The notes beneath the pieces were generated by a model that worked only from the letters and a program-made list of their open reading frames with translations, had not been told where the DNA came from and searched no databases. From Siccirubricoccus phaeus (GTDB taxonomy: Bacteria > Pseudomonadota > Alphaproteobacteria > Acetobacterales > Acetobacteraceae), in the NCBI RefSeq assembly GCF_008360935.1, contig NZ_SRXO01000003.1, forward strand, positions 124,001 to 188,000: DNA of 64,000 bases. Reading direction: 5' to 3'. Made by a program: the position numbers and the translations under genes. Positions 43,951 through 51,690 of the stretch are shown here, piece by piece; position 1 is the stretch's first letter; each line of letters begins with the position of its first letter.

Positions 43951-45303
43951 TCAGCCGCCGCGCCGGGCGGCCACGAAGCCTTCCAGCCAGTGGATGGTGT
44001 AGTCGCCCGCCTGGAATTCGGCATCCTCCATGATGGCGCGATGCAGGGGCAGCGTGGTCTCGATGCCGTCCACCACCATCTCGGCGAGGCTCCGCCGCAG
44101 CCGGGCGATCGCCTCCGCCCTTGTCGCGCCATGCACGATGAGCTTCGCCACCAGGCTGTCGTAATGCGGCGGCACCGAATAGCCCGAATAGAGCGCCGAA
44201 TCGACCCGCACCCCGAGCCCGCCCGGAGCGTGGTAGGTGTGGACGCGGCCGGGGGAGGGGGCGAAACTCTCGGGATGCTCGGCGGTGATCCGGCATTCGA
44301 TGGCATGGCCGTGGAAGCGGATCTCGGACTGGTCGTAGCCCAGCGCCTCCCCGGCGGCGATGCGGAGCTGCTCCTTCACCAGATCCACGCCGCAGACCAT
44401 CTCCGTTACCGGATGCTCCACCTGCAGCCTCGTGTTCATCTCGATGAAGGCGAATTGCCCGTCCTGCCAGAGGAATTCCAGCGTGCCGGCATTGCGGTAG
44501 CCCAGCTCCCGCAGCGCCTTGGTCACCTGGGCGCCCAGCGCATCCCGCTCCGCCGCCGAGAGGACCGGCGAGCCGGCCTCCTCCACCAGCTTCTGATGGC
44601 GGCGCTGCAGGGAGCAGTCGCGCTCGCCGAAATGGACGACGTTGCCATGCGCGTCGGCCAGCACCTGCAGCTCGATATGCCGCGGCCGGTCGAGATATTT
44701 CTCCATATAGACGCTGTCATCGCCGAAGGCGGCCTTGGCTTCGGTGCGGGCGACGCGCCAGGCCTCCTCCAGCTCCGCCTCGCTGCGCGCCACCTTCATG
44801 CCGCGCCCGCCGCCGCCGGCGGCGGCCTTGATGAGGACGGGGTATTTCACCTCCGCGGCGACGGCGCGGGCTTCCTCCAGCGAGGCCAGCGCCCCGGGCG
44901 AGCCCGGCACCAGCGGTACGCCGAGCCGCCGCATCGCGTCCTTGGCCGCGATCTTGTCGCCCATCATGCGGATATGCTCGGGCCGCGGGCCGATGAAGGC
45001 GAGGCCATGCGCCTCCACCATTTCGGCGAAATTGGCGTTCTCCGAGAGGAAGCCATAGCCCGGATGCACCGCATCGGCGCCGGTGATGGCGGCGGCGGAG
45101 AGGATGGCGGCGACGTTCAGGTAGCTGTCCCGCGCCGGCGGCGGGCCGATGCACACGCTCTCATCCGCCAGCCGGACATGCATGGCGGTGGTGTCCGCGG
45201 TGGAATGGACGGCGACGGTGCGGATGCCCATTTCCTGGCAGGCACGATGGATGCGGAGCGCGATTTCCCCTCGATTCGCGATCAGCACCTTGCCGAAGGG
45301 CAT
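43951..45303 (-). CDS. accC: Acetyl-CoA carboxylase, biotin carboxylase subunit
   Basis: A 450-residue biotin carboxylase of standard length that carboxylates the biotin on AccB using ATP and bicarbonate. Visible: N-terminal FGKVLIANRGEIALRI, the glycine-rich ATP-grasp loop AAAGGGGRGMKV near residue 161, the CSLQRRHQK segment near 230, and MNTRLQVEHPVTEM near 288 with catalytic Arg/Glu. It follows accB by 4 bases in the minus-strand aroQ-accB-accC operon. Carboxyltransferase genes accA/accD are elsewhere. Confidence 0.96.
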   Translation of the reverse strand: MPFGKVLIANRGEIALRIHRACQEMGIRTVAVHSTADTTAMHVRLADESVCIGPPPARDSYLNVAAILSAAAITGADAVHPGYGFLSENANFAEMVEAHGLAFIGPRPEHIRMMGDKIAAKDAMRRLGVPLVPGSPGALASLEEARAVAAEVKYPVLIKAAAGGGGRGMKVARSEAELEEAWRVARTEAKAAFGDDSVYMEKYLDRPRHIELQVLADAHGNVVHFGERDCSLQRRHQKLVEEAGSPVLSAAERDALGAQVTKALRELGYRNAGTLEFLWQDGQFAFIEMNTRLQVEHPVTEMVCGVDLVKEQLRIAAGEALGYDQSEIRFHGHAIECRITAEHPESFAPSPGRVHTYHAPGGLGVRVDSALYSGYSVPPHYDSLVAKLIVHGATRAEAIARLRRSLAEMVVDGIETTLPLHRAIMEDAEFQAGDYTIHWLEGFVAARRGG

Positions 45304-45307
45304 GCGG

Positions 45308-45790
45308 CTACTCCAGCACCAGCAGCGGGGCGCCGTATTCCACCGGCTGGCCGTTCTCGATGAGGATGCGGGTGACGGTGCCGGCCTTCGGCGCGCGGAT
45401 CTGGTTGAAGGTCTTCATCGCCTCGATCAGCAGCAGGGTCTGGCCCTGCGCCACTTTGGCGCCCACCGCGATGAAGGGCGGCTGGCCCGGCTCCGGGAAC
45501 AGGTAGGCGACGCCGACCATGGGCGAGGAGACGAGGCCAGGATGCTTGAGGTCCGGCGGCGCCTCCGCCGCGGCCGGCGCGACGGCGGCCGGGGCCGGGG
45601 CAGCGGGCAGGGCGGCGGCGGGGGGCGCGGCCCAGGCGATGGGCGGCGGCGCCATCACCGCCGGCGCCTGGCGCGCCACGCGGATGCGGCTGTCCTTCTC
45701 CACCAGCTCGATTTCCGTCAGGTCAGTGTCCTTCAGGATCTGCGCCAAAGCGCGGATCGCCTCGGGATCGAATTGGATGCCGTTGCTCAT
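45308..45790 (-). CDS. accB: Acetyl-CoA carboxylase, biotin carboxyl carrier protein
   Basis: A 160-residue BCCP. An N-terminal segment (about 1-45) is followed by an Ala/Pro-rich flexible linker (about 43-80) and the biotinyl domain (about 85-160) with the modification motif EAMKTFNQI, biotin on Lys126. The thumb-like insertion [11 protein letters not shown] is present. It starts 4 bases inside the aroQ stop (ATGA) and ends 4 bases before accC. The frame continues upstream into aroQ as shadow; the start is set by the overlap and the family N-terminus. Confidence 0.95.
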   Translation of the reverse strand: MSNGIQFDPEAIRALAQILKDTDLTEIELVEKDSRIRVARQAPAVMAPPPIAWAAPPAAALPAAPAPAAVAPAAAEAPPDLKHPGLVSSPMVGVAYLFPEPGQPPFIAVGAKVAQGQTLLLIEAMKTFNQIRAPKAGTVTRILIENGQPVEYGAPLLVLE

Positions 45791-46251
45791 GGCAGGTCTT
45801 CCGCCTCCGTCGGCGCGAGGAGCTGCGCCATGGCCCGGAGCGCCAGCGCATAGCCCTGCACGCCGAGCCCGGCGACGACCCCGGTCGCGGCCTTGGAGAC
45901 ATAGGAATTGTGGCGGAATTCCTCCCGCCGGTGGATGTTCGTGATGTGCACCTCGATCACCGGCAGCTCGACCGCGATGAGCGCGTCCAGCAGCCCGATG
46001 GAGGTGGTGGTGTAGCCGGCCGGGTTGATGATGATGCCGGCGGCGCGGCCGCGGCATTCCTGCACCCAGGTGATCAGCTCGCCTTCCCCGTTCGTCTGGC
46101 GGAAATCGATGGCGAGGCCCAGCTCCTCCGCCACCTCGGCGCAGAGCGACTCGACGTCGTCGAGCGTCGCGGTGCCGTATTTCGCCGGTTCGCGGATGCC
46201 GAGGAGGTTGAGGTTCGGGCCGTTCAGGACGGCGATCAGGGGCGGAGTCAC
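45787..46251 (-). CDS. aroQ: Type II 3-dehydroquinate dehydratase
   Basis: A 154-residue enzyme of the shikimate pathway. The signature [17 protein letters not shown] (near residues 8-24) carries the conserved Arg and Tyr, and [19 protein letters not shown] holds the catalytic His. GTG 46251 is proposed as start because no ATG lies between the family N-terminus and the distant ATG at 46440, which would fall inside the thi riboswitch on the other strand. The gene is coupled to accB by an ATGA overlap and leads the aroQ-accB-accC operon, a common alphaproteobacterial arrangement. Confidence 0.93.
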   Translation of the reverse strand: MTPPLIAVLNGPNLNLLGIREPAKYGTATLDDVESLCAEVAEELGLAIDFRQTNGEGELITWVQECRGRAAGIIINPAGYTTTSIGLLDALIAVELPVIEVHITNIHRREEFRHNSYVSKAATGVVAGLGVQGYALALRAMAQLLAPTEAEDLP

Positions 46252-46420
46252 GGCGGGCGGGGTCCGATCGCTGGCAGGCGGGCCGGCTAGCACGGGGGGG
46301 TGAGGGGGGCAAGCCGCGTCTCGCCCCCCGCTGGCGCGCCGGCGGCCCGGCTTCCCGCGGGCGTGAGGCAGGGGGCCACGATATTGACGCCCCCGCCCGA
46401 CGGGCGCAGCATAGGCCGGA

Positions 46421-46519
46421 CCAAGGGGTGCCCTTGCCACAGGGCTGAGACTCCGCGCCGGACGCGGGGAACCCTTAGAACCTGATCCGGGTCATGCCGG
46501 CGAAGGGATGGGTGCAAGG
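46421..46519 (+). promoter_or_regulatory. TPP riboswitch (THI element) upstream of thiS
   Basis: Conserved thi-box elements occur in order: GGGGTGC near 46425, the pyrimidine-sensing CTGAGA at 46445-46450, GGGGAACCC near 46466-46474, AGAACCTGATCCGGGTCATGCC around 46477-46497, and GAAGGGA at 46502-46508. This is a complete thiamine-pyrophosphate aptamer directly ahead of thiSG. The rest of the 315-base gap from 46252 to 46566 holds the divergent aroQ promoter region and no gene. Confidence 0.95.
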
Positions 46520-46530
46520 CATCGGCGCGA

Positions 46531-46557
46531 CCCTTCCCTCCGAAACGACTCTAGGGA
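46531..46557 (+). promoter_or_regulatory. Probable expression platform of the TPP riboswitch
   Basis: CCCTTC (46531-46536) can pair with GAAGGG at the aptamer's 3' edge (46502-46507), while the overlapping TCCCT (46535-46539) can pair with AGGGA (46553-46557) in the thiS ribosome-binding region. The two pairings exclude each other, so ligand binding would free the pyrimidine strand to mask the ribosome-binding site. Pairing is seen; the mechanism is inference. Confidence 0.55.
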
Positions 46558-46566
46558 TGAAGCGAG

Positions 46567-46797
46567 ATGCCTGACACCTTGTCAGTGCCCCCCACCGTCA
46601 TGCTGACCGTCAATGGCGAGGCGCGCAGCGTTCCCGAAGGCACCAGCGTCGCCGGGCTGCTGGCGCAGATCGGCCTGGCCGAGCGCAAGGTGGCGGTGGA
46701 GCGCAACCTCGAGATCGTGCCCCGCTCGCGCTATGCCGAGACGCTGCTGGCGGCCGGCGACGCTATCGAGATCGTCCATTTCATCGGAGGAGGCTGA
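46567..46797 (+). CDS. thiS: Sulfur carrier protein ThiS
   Basis: A 76-residue ubiquitin-like sulfur carrier. [21 protein letters not shown] is the typical first half, and the protein ends HFIGGG, giving the C-terminal Gly-Gly that is adenylated and converted to a thiocarboxylate for thiazole formation. The 11 residues before MLTVNGE are an extension; MLT (Met12) could be an alternative start. It lies just downstream of the TPP riboswitch and 4 bases before thiG. Confidence 0.94.
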   Translation: MPDTLSVPPTVMLTVNGEARSVPEGTSVAGLLAQIGLAERKVAVERNLEIVPRSRYAETLLAAGDAIEIVHFIGGG

Positions 46798-46801
46798 GCC
46801 C

Positions 46802-47611
46802 ATGGACGGCACCCCGAACCAGGCCGTGGCGGGCGACGATTCCTGGGAGGTGGCGGGGCTCCGCTTCCGCTCCCGCCTGATCGTCGGCACCGGGCGCTAC
46901 AAGGACCTGGAGGAGACCGGGGCGGCCATCGCCGCCTCGGGGGCGGAGATCGTCACGGTTGCGGTGCGGCGGGTCAATCTCGGCGATCCCTCGGCGCCGA
47001 TGCTGCAGGATTACGTAGACCCCAAGCGCTACACCTATTTGCCCAACACCGCCGGCTGCTTCACGGCCCAGGACGCCGTGCGCACCCTGCGCCTGGCGCG
47101 GGAGGCGGGGGGCTGGAACCTGGTGAAGCTGGAGGTGCTGGGCCCGCCGCCCTTTCTCTACCCCGATATGCGGGCGACCTTCGAGGCGCTGGAGGCGCTG
47201 CTGAAGGACGGCTTCCAGGTGATGGTCTATTGCTCGGACGATCCCATCGCGGCGAAGCGTCTGGAGGAGATGGGGGCGGTGGCGGTGATGCCGCTGGGGG
47301 CGCCCATCGGCAGTGGGCTCGGCATCCAGAACCCGGTGATGATCCGGGCCATCATCGAGAACGCCAAGGTGCCGGTGCTGGTCGATGCCGGCGTCGGCAC
47401 GGCGAGCGACGCGAGCGAGGCGATGGAACTGGGCTGCGACGCGGTGCTGATGAACAGCGCCATCGCCCACGCGAAGAACCCGGTGCTGATGGCGCGTGCG
47501 ATGAAGGCGGCGGTGGAGGCGGGGCGCCTCGCCTACCTCGCCGGCCGGATGCCGCGGCAATATGCGGCGGATCCGTCGAGCCCGCTGCAGGCAGGGCTGA
47601 TCGGGCGCTGA
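46802..47611 (+). CDS. thiG: Thiazole synthase ThiG
   Basis: A 269-residue TIM-barrel enzyme that forms the thiamine thiazole from DXP, dehydroglycine and ThiS thiocarboxylate. Motifs: [12 protein letters not shown] (near 24-35), [21 protein letters not shown] with the Schiff-base Lys, and the phosphate-binding [14 protein letters not shown] and [10 protein letters not shown]. The 15 or so N-terminal residues before WEVAGLRF are variable. Controlled with thiS by the TPP riboswitch. Other thi genes (thiC, thiE, thiO) are not in the window. Confidence 0.95.
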   Translation: MDGTPNQAVAGDDSWEVAGLRFRSRLIVGTGRYKDLEETGAAIAASGAEIVTVAVRRVNLGDPSAPMLQDYVDPKRYTYLPNTAGCFTAQDAVRTLRLAREAGGWNLVKLEVLGPPPFLYPDMRATFEALEALLKDGFQVMVYCSDDPIAAKRLEEMGAVAVMPLGAPIGSGLGIQNPVMIRAIIENAKVPVLVDAGVGTASDASEAMELGCDAVLMNSAIAHAKNPVLMARAMKAAVEAGRLAYLAGRMPRQYAADPSSPLQAGLIGR

Positions 47612-47642
47612 CGCGCCCGTCGTAACCCGTGCCGCCCGTTGT

Positions 47643-47667
47643 CCTTCCGCGGCTTTGCCGCGGAAGG
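47643..47667. terminator. Hairpin between thiG and the efflux operon, possible bidirectional terminator
   Basis: CCTTCCGCGGC (47643-47653) pairs perfectly with GCCGCGGAAGG (47657-47667) around a TTT loop, in the short convergent gap after thiG. No T-tail follows on either strand, so termination strength is uncertain. Confidence 0.5.
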
Positions 47668-47703
47668 CTGTCCGAAGACATCGGGCATTGGGCGATTCCG
47701 GGG

Positions 47704-47734
47704 CCCCCGACGGCGCGTCGCGCGATGTCGGGGG
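47704..47734. repeat. Second inverted repeat in the convergent gap
   Basis: CCCCCGAC (47704-47711) pairs with GTCGGGGG (47727-47734), with a 15-base loop that is itself self-complementary in part. It lies 5 bases after the efflux gene stop on the minus strand. Confidence 0.5.
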
Positions 47735-47738
47735 GCGT

Positions 47739-49331
47739 TCAATGCGCCGGCCCCGCGCCCGCGCCGCGCGGCTTGGCGAGCAGAAAGACCAGCGGCGCCA
47801 CCAGCAGGAACAGCGCCGCCATCGCCATCAGCACGTCGTTATAGGCCAGCACCAGCGCCTGCTGCTGCACCAGCCCCACCATGCGCTTCAGCGCCGCCAG
47901 CTCCGCCTGCTCCGGCTGCATCAGCCGCGTGCCGAGCAGGTCCTGCATATTCTGCATCGCCGCCGTGGCGGAGGGCCGGCCGGAACTCACCCCTTCCGCC
48001 AGGTGCAGCCGGTGCGCCGCGCTGCGGTCCGTCGCCATGGTATTGATCATCGCCAGGCCGAAGGCGCCGCCCAGGTTGCGCATCAGGTTGTAGAGGCCGG
48101 AGGCGTTCTTCAGCCGCTGCGGCGGCAGGGTGCCGAGCGCCACCGTCGTCGTCGGGATCATGATGAACATCATCCCCACGCCGCGCAGCAGCAGCGGGAA
48201 CCAGAGCTGCGGCGAGCCGGATTGCACCGTCAGCCCCGCCGTCAGCCATAGCGCGACGCCCGTGGTCGCCAGGCCGATGGCTACCAGCACCCGCAGATCC
48301 ACCCGCCGCGAAAGCTGGCCGATGATCGGCGAGGCGACGAACATGCCGATGCCGGTCACGAACATCGTCTCGCCGATCTGCAGGCTGTTATAGCCCCGCA
48401 CCCGGCCGAGGAAGAGCGGCACCAGATAGACCGAGCCATAGAGTCCGATACCCAGGATGAAGGCGAAGAGCGCGCCGATCGCGAAATTCCGGTCGGCATA
48501 GGCGCGCAGATCGACGATCGGCTCCGCCGCCGTCAGCACCCGCCAGAAGAAGCCGATCCCGGCCAGCGCCGCCACCACCGCGAAGGTCTTGATGGTGTCG
48601 TCCTCCAGCCACTGCCAGCGCGCGCCTTCCTCCAGCACGTAATCCATGCTGCCGAGGAAGACCGCCATCAGCAGCAGCCCCGGCAGGTCGAAGCGGCGCA
48701 GCAGGCTGCGGTCCGGCTTGTCGATATCCATGGTCAGCCAGACCGTCACCGCGATCAGCGCGCCGATCGGCACGTTGATGAGGAAGAGCCAGTGCCAGGA
48801 GAAGGTCTCGGTCAGCAGCCCGCCGACCGTGGGGCCGATGGTCGGCGCCAGGGTCGCGGTCAGGCCGATCAGCACCGTCGCCTTCACCCGCGCGGCGCCA
48901 GGGAAGAGCAGGAAGGAGGTGGCGAAGACGGTCGGGATCATCGCCCCGCCGAGGAAGCCCTGCAGCGTCCGCGCCGCGACCATGGCGGGCAGCGAGGTGG
49001 CGAAGGCGCAGGCCAGCGAGAATACCGTGAAGCCGGCGGCGGAGAGGGTGAACAGCACCCGGGTGGAGAGCAGGCGGGAGAGGTAGCCGGAGAGCGGGAT
49101 CATGACGATCTCCGCGATCAGGTAGCTGGTCTGCACCCAGCTTGCCTCATCCGGGCTGGCGGCCAGCCCCGCCTGGATGTCGGCGATGGAGGCGGAGACG
49201 ATCTGGATGTCCAGGATCGCCATGAACATGCCGAGCACCATGGCGGCGAAGCCCAGCAGGCGGCGGCCGCCGACCGCGCCCAGGCCGCCGGCGGCGGGGG
49301 CCGCGCCCGGCGCCGCCAGGCTCGCACTCAT
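47739..49331 (-). CDS. DHA2 family multidrug efflux permease (EmrB/QacA type)
   Basis: A 530-residue major facilitator with about 14 hydrophobic segments. Family stretches: FMAILDIQIVSASIADIQ near residues 35-52 (the DIQIVN-like motif of DHA2 exporters), EASWVQTSYLIAEIVMIPLSG, and the motif C-like region ATLAPTIGPTVGGLL. It should export drugs or toxic compounds by proton antiport, together with the adaptor encoded just upstream. Its ATG overlaps that gene's stop by 4 bases. Probably repressed by the divergent TetR regulator. Substrate unknown. Confidence 0.93.
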   Translation of the reverse strand: MSASLAAPGAAPAAGGLGAVGGRRLLGFAAMVLGMFMAILDIQIVSASIADIQAGLAASPDEASWVQTSYLIAEIVMIPLSGYLSRLLSTRVLFTLSAAGFTVFSLACAFATSLPAMVAARTLQGFLGGAMIPTVFATSFLLFPGAARVKATVLIGLTATLAPTIGPTVGGLLTETFSWHWLFLINVPIGALIAVTVWLTMDIDKPDRSLLRRFDLPGLLLMAVFLGSMDYVLEEGARWQWLEDDTIKTFAVVAALAGIGFFWRVLTAAEPIVDLRAYADRNFAIGALFAFILGIGLYGSVYLVPLFLGRVRGYNSLQIGETMFVTGIGMFVASPIIGQLSRRVDLRVLVAIGLATTGVALWLTAGLTVQSGSPQLWFPLLLRGVGMMFIMIPTTTVALGTLPPQRLKNASGLYNLMRNLGGAFGLAMINTMATDRSAAHRLHLAEGVSSGRPSATAAMQNMQDLLGTRLMQPEQAELAALKRMVGLVQQQALVLAYNDVLMAMAALFLLVAPLVFLLAKPRGAGAGPAH

Positions 49332-50488
49332 GGCCGCAGGCCGAGGGTCGCGGCCGCCACCGCCCAAACGCCGCGCGGGGCAGCGGGGTCGTCTCGCGTA
49401 TCCACCTCCGCCACGGCGGAAAGGCCCGGGCGTAGCTGTGCCGCGGCCGCTTCCGGGTCATCGAAGCGGATCTTCACCGGCACGCGCTGCACGATGCGGG
49501 TGAAATTCCCCGTCGCATTCTCCGGCGGCAGCAGGCTGAACAGCGCCCCGGTGGCCGGCGAGAGCGAGTCGATATGGGCGTGCAGCTCCGCTCCCGTCAC
49601 GTCCAGGGTGACGGTGACGGGCTGGCCCGGGCGCATGCGGGCGAGCTGGGTTTCCTTGAAATTCGCCACCAGCCAATGCTGTTCCGGCGGTCGCGCCACG
49701 GCGATCAGCGCCTGCCCCGGCCGCACATGCTGGCCGATCTGCGCCGCGCGATTGCCGACGACGCCGTCGAAAGGCGCGCGGATCTCGGTATAGGCGAGGC
49801 TGCTTTCGGCCAGCGCCAGCGCGGCCCGGGCGGCCGTCACCTGGGATTCGGCGCCGGCCGCCTGGGCCTCCAGCACCGGCAGGGCGGCACGGGCGGCGGT
49901 GAGGTTGGCCTGGGCCGCGGCCAGCGCTGCTTCCGCCTTGCGCTGATCGGCCAGGGCGCGCTCCGCCGCCTGCCGGGCGCCGACGCCGCCGACGGCCAGG
50001 GTGTCGTAGCGCACCGCATCCTGGGTGGCCCGCACCCGCTCCGCCTCGGCCTGGCGGATGCTGGCTTCCCCGGCGGCGATGGTGGCGAGCTGCTGCTGGC
50101 GCTGCGCCAGGATGGTGGTGTGGGTCGCCTCGGCGGCGGCCAGGCTGGCGGCGGCACTGTCGCGGCGGGCGCGCCAATCCTGCTGCTCCAGCCGGATCAG
50201 CACCTGGCCGGCCGTCACCTGCTGGTTATCCGCCACCAGGATCTCCGCGACGTCGCCCTCGATGCGGGCGGCCAGCGGGGCGATGTCGCCGGCGAGATAG
50301 GCGTTGTCCGTGCTCTCCTGGAAGCGCCCGACCTTCCACCACCATTCGCCGCCCAAGGCCGCGCCGGCCAGCAGCGCCAGCAGCAGCAGGGGGCGGAGGT
50401 GGCGAAGCAGGCGGCGGCGCAAGGGTGGCGGGGCGCCGGCGGGCTGCATCAGCGGGGGCGCGGCGGCGTGGGGGGTCTCGGCATTCAT
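49328..50488 (-). CDS. HlyD/EmrA-type membrane fusion protein
   Basis: A 386-residue periplasmic adaptor. A Pro-rich cytoplasmic leader is followed by one membrane segment (LLLLALLAGAALGG, about 33-46), the first lipoyl half with STDNAYLAGDIAPLAARIEG, a long Ala/Gln-rich coiled-coil hairpin (about 105-205), the second lipoyl half with FDGVVGNRAAQIGQHVRPGQ, and a C-terminal beta-barrel. ATG 50488 is preferred over 50548, which lies among the operators. It is the first gene of the efflux operon; the operator at 50493-50507 sits directly upstream of its start codon. Confidence 0.93.
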   Translation of the reverse strand: MNAETPHAAAPPLMQPAGAPPPLRRRLLRHLRPLLLLALLAGAALGGEWWWKVGRFQESTDNAYLAGDIAPLAARIEGDVAEILVADNQQVTAGQVLIRLEQQDWRARRDSAAASLAAAEATHTTILAQRQQQLATIAAGEASIRQAEAERVRATQDAVRYDTLAVGGVGARQAAERALADQRKAEAALAAAQANLTAARAALPVLEAQAAGAESQVTAARAALALAESSLAYTEIRAPFDGVVGNRAAQIGQHVRPGQALIAVARPPEQHWLVANFKETQLARMRPGQPVTVTLDVTGAELHAHIDSLSPATGALFSLLPPENATGNFTRIVQRVPVKIRFDDPEAAAAQLRPGLSAVAEVDTRDDPAAPRGVWAVAAATLGLRP

Positions 50489-50492
50489 GGCG

Positions 50493-50507
50493 ACTGAACC
50501 GTTCAGT
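50493..50507. promoter_or_regulatory. Palindromic operator 1 (ACTGAAC-N-GTTCAGT)
   Basis: A perfect 7+1+7 palindrome just upstream of the membrane fusion gene. It matches operator 2 exactly in both half-sites, and lies in the divergent region with the TetR gene, as expected for a local repressor site. Confidence 0.75.
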
Positions 50508-50553
50508 TCACTGGCGGGAAGGATGGGAAAGGGTGTGCACTGCGTCAAGAGAA

Positions 50554-50570
50554 AACTGAACGGTTCAGTT
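50554..50570. promoter_or_regulatory. Palindromic operator 2 (AACTGAAC-N-GTTCAGTT)
   Basis: A perfect 8+1+8 palindrome, sharing its inner 14 half-site bases with operator 1. The centres (50500 and 50562) are 62 bases apart, close to six helical turns. It lies 46 bases before the TetR start. Confidence 0.8.
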
Positions 50571-50616
50571 CAGTCGGTGCTTGCAACCGGCCGCCTTCCG
50601 CCCCCAGATTGGCGCC

Positions 50617-51279
50617 ATGTCAGAGCACGATGATCAGCCAGGCTGCGAGGCCGCACCGGAGGCCCGCAGCGCCAAGGCGCAAGCCATCATGGAAGCGGCC
50701 GCCGAGCTGTTCCTCGCCCAGGGCTATGCGGCGACCAGCATGGAGGCGGTGGCGCGCCGTGCCGGCGTTTCGAAGGCCACGCTCTATGCGCACTTCCCCG
50801 GCAAGGACACGCTCTTCCGGGCGGTGGTGGGCGAGCGCTGCAACCGCATGGCGATTGAGGCGGTTGGCGGGCGGAGCCATGACGAGCCCCTGCGGCCGAC
50901 GCTGGAAAGGCTGGGCACCATCCTGCTGCGCTTCCTCATTGCCCCCGCCACACTGGCCATCTACCGCACCGTGAAGGTGGAGGCGCTGCGGGAGCCGGCG
51001 CTGGCGGAGATCTTCTACGCTGCCGGCCCCGCCATGGCCCGCACCCGCCTGGCGGCCTGGATCGCCGAGGCGCAGCGCCGCGGCCGGATCCGCGCCGATG
51101 CCGATCCCAGCCGGGCGGCGGTGGATTTCGGCTCCTTGCTGCGGGGCGATTTGTGGCTGCGGGCGACGCTCGGCCTGCCGCCCGCGCCGGATGAGGCGGC
51201 GATCGCGGCGGAGGCCAGGGCGGCGGCCGATGTGTTCCTGCGCGCCTATGGGATGCCGGAAGCCGAGCCCCAGGGCTAA
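50617..51279 (+). CDS. TetR/AcrR family transcriptional regulator
   Basis: A 220-residue regulator. The N-terminal helix-turn-helix (about residues 20-70) reads AAELFLAQGYAATSMEAVA then RRAGVSKATLYAHFPGKDTLF, a textbook TetR DNA-binding domain. The C-terminal ligand-binding region resembles the AcrR-type C-domain (LGTILLRFLIAPATLAIYRTV). ATG 50617 is chosen; 12 extra upstream codons lack a site. Divergent from the efflux pair with two matching palindromes between, so it probably represses both itself and the pump. Inducer unknown. Confidence 0.92.
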   Translation: MSEHDDQPGCEAAPEARSAKAQAIMEAAAELFLAQGYAATSMEAVARRAGVSKATLYAHFPGKDTLFRAVVGERCNRMAIEAVGGRSHDEPLRPTLERLGTILLRFLIAPATLAIYRTVKVEALREPALAEIFYAAGPAMARTRLAAWIAEAQRRGRIRADADPSRAAVDFGSLLRGDLWLRATLGLPPAPDEAAIAAEARAAADVFLRAYGMPEAEPQG

Positions 51280-51690
51280 GCCGGACCGGTCGTTTCCCGG
51301 CGGAGTCGCAGCAAGGCACGCGGATAAGCGCGAGCCCCGCGGAGCTTCCGGAGGAGTTTCCGGTGCCCCGGGGTGGGCACGCGAAAAATCTCCGGCCGGG
51401 GCCGAATTTCCGCTTTGCACCCCTGGGCGAGCGGCCTATATGCCGCCGCAGACGCAGTACGCACGTGCCTCTGGCCCCAGGCCCACGGAATCGCGGCGCC
51501 CCTCCATCAAGGCGCCAAACTGAAGCGATCACCGCGGCGCAAGGTTTACGCAACGACGTCAAGCGTTCTGGCAACCCCGTTCGGCGCAAGCCGGGCGGTC
51601 CCCTTGGTCGCTGGTTCGTTGGACCGTTTCGTTAATCTGGGGCCACCACCCGATGAGGGGGTGGTCCTCATTGTCTGAGGAGGGTGTGCG
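51280..51690. other. Long leader region of the ornithine decarboxylase gene
   Basis: 411 bases between the TetR gene and the decarboxylase. The first 250 bases show nothing recognisable. The last 100 are dense in inverted repeats and end with a ribosome-binding site that can be masked (see the leader RNA entry). Several small plus-strand frames exist but none has support. Confidence 0.55.
51596..51683 (+). ncRNA. Structured 5' leader, candidate speF-type leader RNA
   Basis: Three stacked pairings: CGGTCC (51596-51601) with GGACCG (51621-51626); ACCACCC (51645-51651) with GGGTGGT (51659-51665); and CCTCA (51666-51670) with TGAGG (51676-51680), the last covering part of the AGGAGG site (51678-51683) ahead of the start at 51691. 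Alphaproteobacterial ornithine decarboxylase genes are known to carry the speF leader RNA family. The pairing is seen; membership in that family is inferred from position and not tested. The true 5' end may lie further upstream. Confidence 0.5.

Noticed and set aside
46252-46440. N-terminal extension of aroQ to the ATG at 46440
   Set aside because: It would overlap the TPP riboswitch and add 63 residues unlike any AroQ; the GTG at 46251 gives the normal length.
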